A stretch of 7,289 nucleotides of DNA from Thermoplasmata archaeon. GTDB lineage: Archaea > Thermoplasmatota > Thermoplasmata > Thermoplasmatales > Thermoplasmataceae. The translations under genes were made by a program, and so were the position numbers. This document shows, piece after piece, positions 1 through 5,542 of this stretch (position 1 is the first letter of the stretch; each line of letters begins with the position of its first letter). The notes below the pieces were generated by a model. It searched no databases. It saw only the letters and a list, made by a program, of their open reading frames with translations, and was not told the origin of the DNA. The stretch is from the NCBI GenBank assembly GCA_021826835.1, contig JAKAYH010000109.1, positions 1 through 7,289 of the forward strand, in the 5' to 3' direction.

Positions 1-1
1 A

Positions 2-229
2 ACTGTATCGGTAGAAAAAGCAGTAGTGGAAAACGCAAAATTGTCCCTATTGAAAAAAGGAAGGACTCTCAGCGACTACATCGAAAAATCACTTCGGTCC
101 CTTTCCACAGCTGAGATCCTAAGTGATCTCTGCAAGGAGCTTAATCTCGATTGCGGATACATAAGCGGGGAAGATGTAAGAAGAACAGGCCTGATCTCAC
201 TGGTAGAGTGGAATCAGAAAAAGAAGTAA
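2..229 (+). CDS. vapB: VapB-type ribbon-helix-helix antitoxin, 5' partial
   Basis: The reading frame is open from base 2 to the TAA at 227-229, so the start codon lies outside the window; 75 residues are visible. A GTG at 26 is the only internal start candidate, but the codons before it (reading TVSVEKAV) look like the beta strand of a ribbon-helix-helix DNA-binding fold. They are followed by helix A (about visible residues 9-20) and the typical turn plus helix B 'GRTLSDYIEKSL'. The C-terminal 40 residues would be the toxin-neutralising tail. It ends 12 nt before a PIN-domain toxin gene, the standard vapBC arrangement, so its expected role is to bind VapC and repress the shared promoter. The fold is inferred from sequence pattern; the antitoxin role rests mainly on the neighbour. 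Confidence 0.75.
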   Translation, partial: TVSVEKAVVENAKLSLLKKGRTLSDYIEKSLRSLSTAEILSDLCKELNLDCGYISGEDVRRTGLISLVEWNQKKK

Positions 230-241
230 GGGAAATGCGAA

Positions 242-682
242 ATGAACGTATCTCACGTCTATCTTGATACCAGTATACTGATAAAAAGGTACGTTAAGGA
301 GGAAAACAGCGCCCTAGCTGACAGCTACTTCCATCAAGCCCATCGAGGGGAGACAGTTATTTGCCTGTCTGAGATCAACCTTAGCGAGGCAGTTGTTGTT
401 TTTGACAAATACTCCAGGAAAACTGGTATTGACCCTGGAAAACGTCTCCAGGCAATGCTAAGTGAGTTGGCCATACTTGAAAGATCCTCCTCGGTTGAAA
501 TATATCCTGTTAGTAGCCAGATAATCAGGAAAGCTGTCGAGACAGTTCTTGAACAACACATATACATTGTAGATGCAATTCAGCTAGAAACCTGTATTGA
601 AGCGGGGACGACTGTGTTCTGCTCGGCTGACATGGGACTTAATGCAGCAGCCAGGAAGCTTGGTGTAGAAACAGCTCTGTGA
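242..682 (+). CDS. vapC: VapC-family PIN-domain ribonuclease toxin
   Basis: This 146-residue protein has the length of a VapC and the four acidic PIN-domain positions in order: D9 in 'YLDTSILI', E49 in 'SEINLSEAVVVF', D111 in 'YIVDAIQLE' and D130 in 'CSADMGLNAAARKLG'. In VapC proteins these residues coordinate Mg2+ or Mn2+ for cleavage of RNA, often tRNA or rRNA, when the antitoxin is degraded. No frame break or missing key residue is seen, so it appears functional. The ATG at 242 follows the antitoxin stop by 12 nt, preceded by a weak purine run (AAGGGAAA). Co-transcription with the antitoxin is likely. G+C is clearly higher than in most of the window (32 of 60 bases at 301-360). The RNA target cannot be predicted from the sequence. 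Confidence 0.9.
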   Translation: MNVSHVYLDTSILIKRYVKEENSALADSYFHQAHRGETVICLSEINLSEAVVVFDKYSRKTGIDPGKRLQAMLSELAILERSSSVEIYPVSSQIIRKAVETVLEQHIYIVDAIQLETCIEAGTTVFCSADMGLNAAARKLGVETAL

Positions 683-696
683 GTGCCGTAATATGC

Positions 697-713
697 TTTT
701 TCTTTTCTATTTG
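697..713 (+). terminator. Pyrimidine-rich archaeal-type terminator after vapC
   Basis: A T-rich tract (TTTTTCTTTTCTATTT) begins about 15 nt after the vapC stop, without a clear preceding stem. Archaeal RNA polymerase terminates on such oligo-U tracts. It is a candidate only, since AT-rich spacers contain similar runs by chance. Confidence 0.45.
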
Positions 714-725
714 CGAAGCTTCTAA

Positions 726-836
726 TCAGGCATAAGTATCAATCCCAGATATAATGCGAGAATAGTAACTCCCTTCTATTCACAACAGCCTTCAACAGTA
801 TTCCCTTAAAACTTTAATCAAGTCGCGACCGGCCAT
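726..836 (-). pseudogene. hicA: Decayed hicA mRNA-interferase toxin
   Basis: Reading the minus strand from an ATG at 836 gives 'MAGRDLIKVLREY', then C, stop (792-794), R-L-L, stop (780-782), 'IEGSYYSRIISG', and a further TGA at 726-728. HicA toxins have a short conserved pattern G-(K/R)-(D/E)-L-I-K-x-L-x3-G-F-x3-(R/Q)-x2-G-S-H. This relic matches it in exact register over 23 positions with no indel: the expected GF reads C-stop, the expected Arg reads TGA (CGA to TGA would be one transition), and the catalytic GSH reads GSY. No HicB-like partner was found on either side. The gene is therefore a dead toxin, in opposite orientation to and about 45 bp from vapC. The identification rests on motif spacing alone. 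Confidence 0.7.
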
Positions 837-1565
837 TTGACATTTATAATCTCAGCGCAGGAAATACAAAACCAAGAGCACTAACTCAATTTTTAATAGG
901 GAACAGAGGAACTTAATGTAATGGCAGGTCCACATGCATGGTCATAAGAAAATTATAGAGGTAGTAAGAAGAAATGATAAATACTCAAGTATTTGCGACT
1001 CATTTGTGACATGTTTAAGAAACACAGGGTTTCGGTAAATGAATACCTAAATGGGCACAGAGACGGGGTCTAACTAAATGAAGTTCTTCTTAGTGACAAT
1101 ATCAGGATATAAGCGAAGATAATCATGGCATTGTATTGACTTAGATTTTCTATATTAACAAAGGAGACACTTAGCCTTTTTGCAGCCAACCAAAAAACCT
1201 ATAAATACAGGATAGTTCATCTCAAAATATTCAAAACGTACTACAGTCCAGGAAAATTATTCCTGAACTGCCACTATATAATTTCAACAAAAGACAATAA
1301 TCCGTTCGTAAAAATACAGGTGAATCCCCTCAATTATAATTTTTCTATTCGTTGCAGAATTACGTCATTCACTTCTAACCATTTTGTTAATACTTAAAAT
1401 TCGAAATTATATTTTTTTAAACAGAACTGATTGTCTAATTTGTCCAATATAAGATAAATATACATTCACTAACAGTTCATACATTATGAAACAAGCCTTC
1501 TTTTTTGGATAGCATCGAAATAAATGTCGGAACACATAAAATCGTACTATCTCTAATCTGATTTT
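837..1565. other. AT-rich stretch with no convincing gene
   Basis: No gene can be supported in this 729-bp stretch, which is very AT-rich in its right half (10 G/C of 60 at 1381-1440). Two short plus-strand frames overlap at 934-1038 (34 codons, starting MHGHKKIIEVVRR) and 1011-1073 (20 codons, containing KKHRVSVNEYLNG), and the second stays readable after isolated stops. The same frame is stop-free for 85 codons from 1140 to 1394 but has no usable start near its beginning. These could be fragments of one decayed gene broken by a frameshift and stops, but no family was recognised and such runs are near chance in six frames of AT-rich DNA. An inverted repeat lies at 1244-1270. Confidence 0.4.
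1244..1270. repeat. Short inverted repeat, potential hairpin
   Basis: Two 11-base arms, CAGTCCAGGAA (1244-1254) and TTCCTGAACTG (1260-1270), are complementary except for one position and flank a 5-base AATTA loop. The inner six pairs are perfect. The arms are richer in G and C than the surrounding DNA. No T-tract follows, so it is not a typical terminator. It could be an operator, an RNA hairpin or a relic of a mobile-element end. Confidence 0.45.
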
Positions 1566-1802
1566 TTATTCATCTATTTTCCGACCAAGATATACAAAAT
1601 TATTCTTCAGAGGCTTATTCGGTTCAACTTCAGGAATGTTACAATCACATTTCCACTTGCAATCTAAGGTAATTATGTGTCCAGCAGGCCAGTGTGGTAA
1701 ACCCAGGAGCTTACTTCTTGTTATGTGATGCAACCATTTTGAATTATAATTAACAACAGTATGTTCACAATTCTTACAGACACCAAACTCTAAACGAACC
1801 AT
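1566..1802 (-). CDS. Small zinc-binding protein (CxxC / CxC type)
   Basis: The 78-residue product has a probable zinc site built from C9-x2-C12 near the N-terminus and C52-x-C54 (with C48) near the C-terminus. Between them are an aromatic/His stretch with W23, H25, H26, H37 and W38. The layout CxxC-x-H ... W-x-H ... C-x-C-x2-PE resembles small archaeal zinc-ribbon proteins of unknown function. The ATG at 1802 was preferred over a TTG at 1808, which adds only two residues; no strong Shine-Dalgarno is visible. The gene stands alone between AT-rich spacers, so context gives no function. Preservation of all paired cysteines in such AT-rich DNA argues that it is a real, selected gene. No enzyme or regulator role can be assigned. 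Confidence 0.65.
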   Translation of the reverse strand: MVRLEFGVCKNCEHTVVNYNSKWLHHITRSKLLGLPHWPAGHIITLDCKWKCDCNIPEVEPNKPLKNNFVYLGRKIDE

Positions 1803-2025
1803 ATACAAACACTACCCACTGCTCAATCATATTGACATACAATTACAAACATATAACCTTTAGCAGAAACCATAACTAATTAATTAAATTTTCTATGCAG
1901 GCATTCTTGGTCTGCTTTTCAAACAAAATCAATCCCTTTTTCTTATTTCCTAGAAACATGATTGGGACTTAGTGATTTTATTCAAGTTTTTTCGCTATTT
2001 CTCAATCTAATACACAGAAAATAAC

Positions 2026-2033
2026 CTATATAG
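2026..2033 (+). promoter_or_regulatory. TATA box for the DUF217-type vapB at 2058
   Basis: CTATATAG, preceded by a purine-rich stretch suitable as a BRE (GAAAATAA), is centred about 28 bp before the ATG at 2058. That spacing would place the transcript start at or next to the start codon, giving a leaderless mRNA. A second TATA-like sequence (TTTATAT, 2114-2120) has the same relation to an in-frame ATG at 2151. Confidence 0.5.
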
Positions 2034-2057
2034 TATAGTTCATAGAATATTCGATCG

Positions 2058-2396
2058 ATGTTCCAGGAGAACAAGAAGGAATGCTCCAGTGTGGAATATT
2101 GTTCAGAAGAAAGTTTATATGTTTTACAAATGTGTATGAAGCTGAATCAAATGGGAAGTAAGAACATATCCATTTCGGAAGAAGCATACTTAAGATTATT
2201 AGAGTTAAAGTTAAAAAACGAAAGTTTTACAGAACTCATCTATAGACTGACAAATAAGACGAATGTGCCTGACCTAAAAGGCATCATAAGTGAAGATGAG
2301 GGAAAGTCCATTGAGAAAAATATTAGGGAGCCAAGGAAAATTAGTAAGGAAAGAGTAGATAGAATTACTGACGAGTTAAATAGAAATGTTAGCTGA
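2058..2396 (+). CDS. vapB: VapB-family antitoxin (DUF217-like), partner toxin broken
   Basis: The core begins at residue 32 with 'MGSKNISISEEAYLRLLELK', followed by 'ESFTELIYRL'. This is the signature of archaeal DUF217/VapB antitoxins: a short beta strand, then helices that form an AbrB- or RHH-like DNA-binding unit. A charged C-terminal tail (about residues 80-112, rich in K, R and E) would embrace the toxin. Family members normally start at the equivalent of Met32 (ATG at 2151), giving 81 residues. The longer 112-residue form adds an unusual cysteine-containing 31-residue extension. Both starts have a plausible TATA box at leaderless spacing, so the start is unresolved. The 3' end overlaps the ATG of a vapC relic by 11 nt. 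With the toxin dead, this is an orphan antitoxin that may still repress its promoter or neutralise a related VapC. Confidence 0.75.
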   Translation: MFQENKKECSSVEYCSEESLYVLQMCMKLNQMGSKNISISEEAYLRLLELKLKNESFTELIYRLTNKTNVPDLKGIISEDEGKSIEKNIREPRKISKERVDRITDELNRNVS

Positions 2397-2509
2397 TACT
2401 TCATTTCTCATTGTCATAATGAAATCTGACATGATAATGAAAGTTCGATAATATGGTATCTAAAGAATTCAGAAGATTTAAATTCTATAAGACAATATTA
2501 TTAACATAG
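2386..2509 (+). pseudogene. vapC: Truncated/frameshifted vapC toxin relic
   Basis: An ATG at 2386, overlapping the last codons of the upstream antitoxin, opens a frame starting 'MLADTSFLIVIMKSD'. This is the canonical N-terminus of a PIN-domain VapC, with the first metal-binding Asp at residue 4. The frame ends at TAA 2449-2451 after 21 codons. From 2441 the +1 frame continues with 'KFDNMVSKEFRRFKFYKT' up to TAG 2507-2509, which resembles the next helix of a VapC, so a single-base deletion or insertion near 2440 is likely. The remaining PIN acidic residues (E and two D motifs) are not seen downstream before the membrane protein at 2593, so the 3' part is lost or unrecognisable. The overlapping vapB-vapC arrangement supports the identification. 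Confidence 0.7.
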
Positions 2510-2592
2510 GGATAAATGCAAATCATACGGACGCTAAGATCAGGAATACTGCACCATCCAGAAGTGTATAGTTTAAGTAGGGGTAACAAAAG

Positions 2593-2808
2593 ATGAAACC
2601 TATTTCAAACAGAATTATGATCCCACTTATGGTTAGTGACATAATTCTAATCGTAGTTACACCATATATAATGGGAGGTTTTGTGAGCCAGGGATATTTT
2701 GCTACTTTGTTCATTCAGTTGCTAACCCTGGTTTCCATGATTGTAGGCATTAAGGCGAGAATAAACTGGGAACGAAATAGAGATTACCAGAATAGTGTAA
2801 AAATTTAA
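2593..2808 (+). CDS. Small two-helix membrane protein, unknown function
   Basis: The 71-residue product has two hydrophobic segments, about residues 8-28 (IMIPLMVSDIILIVVTPYIM) and 35-53 (YFATLFIQLLTLVSMIVGI). A short Gly-containing turn separates them, and a charged tail follows (KARINWERNRDYQ). The positive-inside rule puts both termini in the cytoplasm. A purine-rich stretch (AGGGG) about 12 nt before the ATG could be a weak ribosome site, and TATA-like GTATAGTTTA lies around 2568-2577. The opposite strand also has a 63-codon frame here, but it lacks the charged tail and a promoter. No family is recognised. It may be a real small gene or the remnant of a larger membrane protein. Confidence 0.45.
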   Translation: MKPISNRIMIPLMVSDIILIVVTPYIMGGFVSQGYFATLFIQLLTLVSMIVGIKARINWERNRDYQNSVKI

Positions 2809-3065
2809 ATTAAGGGATTCAGTACCTATTTTTAACTACAGGGATTATTAACATCATTTGATCACTACTCTTTGTTTTTCTAAATCATATATTTCTTCAT
2901 GGTTTCTCAAAGATTGAATGAGTATTGTAGGTAGATATTTTATCGATCTCTTCTTAGTTCGTCATCATACCAAATCATTAATGAATATGATAAATCCTAA
3001 AAGAGATATTTCAGATAGAAACGTAACTATTTTCAATAGATCATTCAGTTTTTAAAAATGATTCA

Positions 3066-3081
3066 TAAAACAAAAATAAAA
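3066..3081 (-). terminator. Oligo-T terminator of the dioxygenase-like gene
   Basis: Directly after the TAA of the minus-strand gene, its coding strand reads TTTTATTTTTGTTTTA. This is a clear T-rich tract of the kind archaeal RNA polymerase uses for intrinsic termination, and no stem is required. Its position immediately after the stop makes it one of the better terminator candidates in the window. Confidence 0.6.
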
Positions 3082-3876
3082 TTAAAGATTCTCGAAAATA
3101 ACTGTTGTTAGGGAGGCAGCATTGAATTCGATTTCGTTCGATAAAATTCTTGATTTGAATTTCTCACCAACTGCACCCTGAATGAATCTTAGGGGAAGAT
3201 TATGTCCCTCCGGAGAGGCTGCCCTTACAATATCAGGTGGAACATTCCAGATCTTTTCCCAGTTACCTTCATTAAAGGCTGAAATGCAAAGATTCAGATA
3301 CTCAACCGCCGCTGGAGGTGTTTCCTGATTGCCTCTCTGGAAAAGATCAAGCCTGTGAATCAACGATCCTGTTGAAAGGATGCAGATATTTTTCTTAATA
3401 GATTGGGATCTCATAAGTTTGCCTAAAAGTACATGAGCCTGTGGACCGATTTCATGGCATATTGATAAGGGCACCACTGGCACATCTGCATCCCCGAAAA
3501 TATGAACCATGGGAGACCAGGCACCATGATCGAGTCCCCAGTTTGTGACTTGACCAATTCCTATGGAATTTTCAGATCCAAGTCTCATTATTTCCTTTGC
3601 AAGATCTGGATCACCAGGTGGTTCGTATTTGATCTCATAAAAATCAGATGGAAATCCATAGAAATCATAGATCTGGTTCAACCGTGGGCTTGAAACTATT
3701 CCGAATGATCCTGAAGTCTGAAAATGGGGTGACATTATAATGACAGCATCGGTAGTATCTCTGATCTCATCACCTAAGGACCTCAATGCTGATACTGTTT
3801 TATCGTTTTTGACACCCAGATCCCCAATAAGTGTTGGTGAATTAGGAAGAAAGCACATGGAACTAATCATATCCAT
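3082..3876 (-). CDS. LigB/DODA-family extradiol dioxygenase-like protein
   Basis: The 264-residue length matches class III (LigB-fold) extradiol dioxygenases of the 4,5-DOPA dioxygenase/YgiD type, which open catechol rings with a non-haem metal. Family motifs appear in order: 'SPHF' (H51), 'YDFYGFP' (70-76), 'WGLDHGAW' (H117), 'STGSLIHRL' (H174, position of the LigAB catalytic-base His) and 'PEGHNLPLRFIQGA' (E223, H225). The oddity is the N-terminus. Where the family has its first metal-binding His (GHGSP, or PHPP/PHSP in archaeal forms), this protein reads 'FLPNSPTL', and no His occurs before residue 51. Catalysis may therefore differ or be lost. The start at 3876 is used; Met3 (3870) is an alternative because a TTTATTAT box sits about 26 bp upstream of it. 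The gene is G+C-richer than its surroundings and monocistronic. Its substrate is unknown. Confidence 0.85.
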   Translation of the reverse strand: MDMISSMCFLPNSPTLIGDLGVKNDKTVSALRSLGDEIRDTTDAVIIMSPHFQTSGSFGIVSSPRLNQIYDFYGFPSDFYEIKYEPPGDPDLAKEIMRLGSENSIGIGQVTNWGLDHGAWSPMVHIFGDADVPVVPLSICHEIGPQAHVLLGKLMRSQSIKKNICILSTGSLIHRLDLFQRGNQETPPAAVEYLNLCISAFNEGNWEKIWNVPPDIVRAASPEGHNLPLRFIQGAVGEKFKSRILSNEIEFNAASLTTVIFENL

Positions 3877-3881
3877 CCATG

Positions 3882-3946
3882 TGTAAAATAATAATAAACA
3901 TTATCAGTTTAATACAGCAAGGATATCTAATGTACATTATTTTACA
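3882..3946. promoter_or_regulatory. 11-bp inverted repeat in the dioxygenase promoter region
   Basis: TGTAAAATAAT (3882-3892) and its exact complement ATTATTTTACA (3936-3946) are separated by 43 bp. They bracket the region just upstream of the minus-strand start at 3876. The TATA-like TTTATTAT (3891-3899) overlaps the proximal arm. The distal arm also forms a smaller TGTA-N8-TACA palindrome at 3931-3946. Such paired sites can bind a dimeric regulator, but the arms are AT-rich and a chance origin is possible. Confidence 0.35.
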
Positions 3947-4154
3947 AGAATACATGAAAATTTACTACAAGGAGATTCATACTAGATTTTCTAAAAATAG
4001 ATCGTAAAAAAGTATCATAGCATATCATCCAAATAAAGCTATTTATTACGCTCAGGTTAAATTTAACTTATGAGGTCAAACTTAGCAGTATAATCAGTCT
4101 TTCCTTGAATCTCCTAAGAAAATAAAAACAATACACTTTCACTTCGTATTCACA

Positions 4155-4172
4155 AAAGTTTAAATATATATA
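4155..4172 (+). promoter_or_regulatory. Strong TATA promoter for the 4187 operon
   Basis: AAAAG, a plausible BRE, is followed by TTTAAATATATATA (4159-4172), an excellent archaeal TATA box. The ATG at 4187 lies about 25 bp downstream of its first half, so the mRNA should be leaderless or nearly so. It is the best promoter candidate in the window and likely drives both plus-strand genes at 4187 and 4579. Confidence 0.7.
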
Positions 4173-4186
4173 TCAGATCTTTTAAT

Positions 4187-4447
4187 ATGTTCAAACGAAC
4201 AGAAACCTCCATTGAAGAATTGAAAAAGACCTTTGTGGAAATGGATGATCTGGATTTTTACATTGATTATCACATCGCTGAATGGTATCCCGATTCAGAA
4301 TTAGGGTCCAAGGTAATATCTGATTCAGAATTTATAAAGGCTGAAGTTCGCGAAAAAATGAAAGATGCTTTGAAAATTTTTACGGATCCGGCTTTTTCTC
4401 AACTTACTAGGAAGGAAAAAATAGCAATTTATCGGAACAGGATCTAG
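4187..4447 (+). CDS. Small acidic protein of unknown function, TAG-terminated
   Basis: This 86-residue soluble, helix-rich protein has an acidic and aromatic middle (MDDLDFYIDYHIAEWYP, about residues 19-35). A Lys/Arg-rich C-terminus (REKMKDALKIF ... RKEKIAIYRNRI) follows. No family is recognised. The start is well fixed by the TATA box 25 bp upstream. It ends at TAG 4445-4447, but the same frame continues open for 45 codons to a TAA at 4583-4585 and would then overlap the next gene's ATG by 7 nt, the usual spacing inside an operon. The gene may have been longer (131 codons) and shortened by a nonsense mutation, or the TAG may be read through. It is almost certainly co-transcribed with the gene at 4579. 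Confidence 0.65.
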   Translation: MFKRTETSIEELKKTFVEMDDLDFYIDYHIAEWYPDSELGSKVISDSEFIKAEVREKMKDALKIFTDPAFSQLTRKEKIAIYRNRI

Positions 4448-4585
4448 CTTGACAGAATCGCGGATCGTGACCGCATGATATTCCTGTTAAATGAGTGGTT
4501 TGAAATAATCGTTTACCAGTCAAAAATTGAATCTGGTAAGAAGTGTAAATCTGCAGCTAGAAAAGGAGTTATAACCCAATGTTAA
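4448..4585 (+). other. In-frame open extension after the TAG of the 4187 gene
   Basis: After the TAG the frame reads 'LDRIADRDRMIFLLNEWFE...' and stays open for 45 codons, ending QC then TAA at 4583-4585. The text is protein-like: charged residues alternate with a hydrophobic WFEIIVY segment, and a basic tail follows. The only internal ATG (4475) would give 36 residues. The extension also contains the ribosome site for the next gene. It is either the lost C-terminus of the upstream protein, a readthrough product, or non-coding sequence open by chance. Confidence 0.4.
4563..4568 (+). promoter_or_regulatory. Shine-Dalgarno for the zinc-finger membrane gene
   Basis: AAGGAG lies 10 nt before the ATG at 4579. 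This is one of the few clear ribosome sites in the window. It fits an internal operon gene, whereas the first genes here look leaderless, and it fixes the start at 4579. Confidence 0.6.
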
Positions 4586-5505
4586 TTGAACCTACAGATT
4601 CTAATGTACTCAGTTTTTGTCTTAAATTAAATGATGAGGAATCACTTTATTCAATCTCTTTAAAAGCAAAGGATCATCTTAAAAAACTGGAAAAACTACA
4701 GAATGAAAATTTTGATGACTTTGTTTCAAGCATCCTTGAAAAAAATCCAATTGGTAAATTGCTGAACACAATGACACTTCAGGAGGTAAAAACCTTACCA
4801 GATATTTCTAAGCAATACAATGCACTTAGAAATAAGGTTAGTAAACTTTCACGAATTGGTATGATACTAATGTATACGACTTACATATATTTAATTTTGG
4901 CAGTAAGCTATGCTATAAGTGCACCTGGGTTACAGATAGTTCTTAGGGTCGCTATTATACTTTTATCATTGGTACCGGGTTCTATAGGGTATATCATTTA
5001 CAGGAAGAAATTGCTTTTACACAGGTCATCTAGAAAAAAATTGAGGATTAAGATCAATGGCTCCTATGTAATAAGAAAACACATTCATGAAATTGATCTA
5101 CCGCTCCAACAGGGCCTACTTGACTACATTGATGTGACTGGTGTTACGGATAATGATAAAGTAATATGTTATTTCTGCTCTGGGAAAGGGAAAATATTTG
5201 AAGAATGTGGCAGGTGCAACGGGCAAGGTTACATTGAGGGGCGATCTGATCAGAATCAGAGGGTCACTTGCTCATCGTGTTTAGGAAGAGGATATTTCCA
5301 AAGAAAATGTTTACATTGCTCGGGTGAAGGAGTGTTTAATAAGCTTGAAGTTATTCAATCATACAACCAACAAGCAGAAGAAATCAACAGAAAAATCGCT
5401 GGAATTAACATTAATAAATCCTCTTTAGACAAAGTCTCAGACTGGCTAAGGAATTATAATGAAAAAGTACAAATCTGGAACTCTAAGTTAGGATCAACTC
5501 AATAA
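4579..5505 (+). CDS. Membrane protein with DnaJ-type zinc finger, no J domain
   Basis: The 308-residue protein has three parts. Residues 1-90 are a charged, helical soluble region. Residues 93-113 and 118-141 form a transmembrane hairpin, flanked by basic clusters (RNKVSKLSR; YRKKLLLHRSSRKK) that place both ends in the cytoplasm. The C-terminal part carries four CxxCxGxG motifs at C197/C200, C210/C213, C231/C234 and C244/C247, followed by a helical tail. The four motifs and their spacing (13, 21 and 13 residues between first cysteines) closely follow the DnaJ/Hsp40 cysteine-rich domain, in which motifs 1+4 and 2+3 each bind one Zn2+. No HPD-containing J domain or DnaJ substrate-binding C-domain is present, so it is not a canonical co-chaperone. 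A zinc-dependent protein-binding or thiol-related role at the membrane is inference. It follows the 4187 gene in one likely operon. Confidence 0.8.
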   Translation: MLIEPTDSNVLSFCLKLNDEESLYSISLKAKDHLKKLEKLQNENFDDFVSSILEKNPIGKLLNTMTLQEVKTLPDISKQYNALRNKVSKLSRIGMILMYTTYIYLILAVSYAISAPGLQIVLRVAIILLSLVPGSIGYIIYRKKLLLHRSSRKKLRIKINGSYVIRKHIHEIDLPLQQGLLDYIDVTGVTDNDKVICYFCSGKGKIFEECGRCNGQGYIEGRSDQNQRVTCSSCLGRGYFQRKCLHCSGEGVFNKLEVIQSYNQQAEEINRKIAGININKSSLDKVSDWLRNYNEKVQIWNSKLGSTQ

Positions 5506-5542
5506 ACCCAATACACGGTTTCTAAACTGAGAGTAAAAATCT

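Noticed and set aside
334..567. Minus-strand frame of 77 codons inside vapC
   Set aside because: Fully antisense to a PIN-domain gene with all catalytic residues; it has no promoter or recognisable protein pattern.
837..1090. Search for a hicB partner beside the hicA relic
   Set aside because: No frame on either strand shows the HicB pattern (LPGC or a following EGL-type helix).
1140..1394. 85-codon stop-free plus frame (with 934-1073 possibly one decayed gene)
   Set aside because: No start codon near its beginning, no recognised motif, and such lengths are near chance in AT-rich DNA read in six frames.
2523..2714. Minus-strand hydrophobic frame of 63 codons opposite the small membrane protein
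   Set aside because: Antisense of a membrane-coding stretch is often hydrophobic. The plus frame has the better charged tail and upstream signals, though neither is certain.
2854..3048. Minus-strand frame with two adjacent TGA codons inside, possibly a decayed small membrane gene
   Set aside because: Each half is short and no family resemblance was found; treated as spacer.
3502..3693. Plus-strand frame inside the dioxygenase gene
   Set aside because: Antisense shadow of a well-supported family member.
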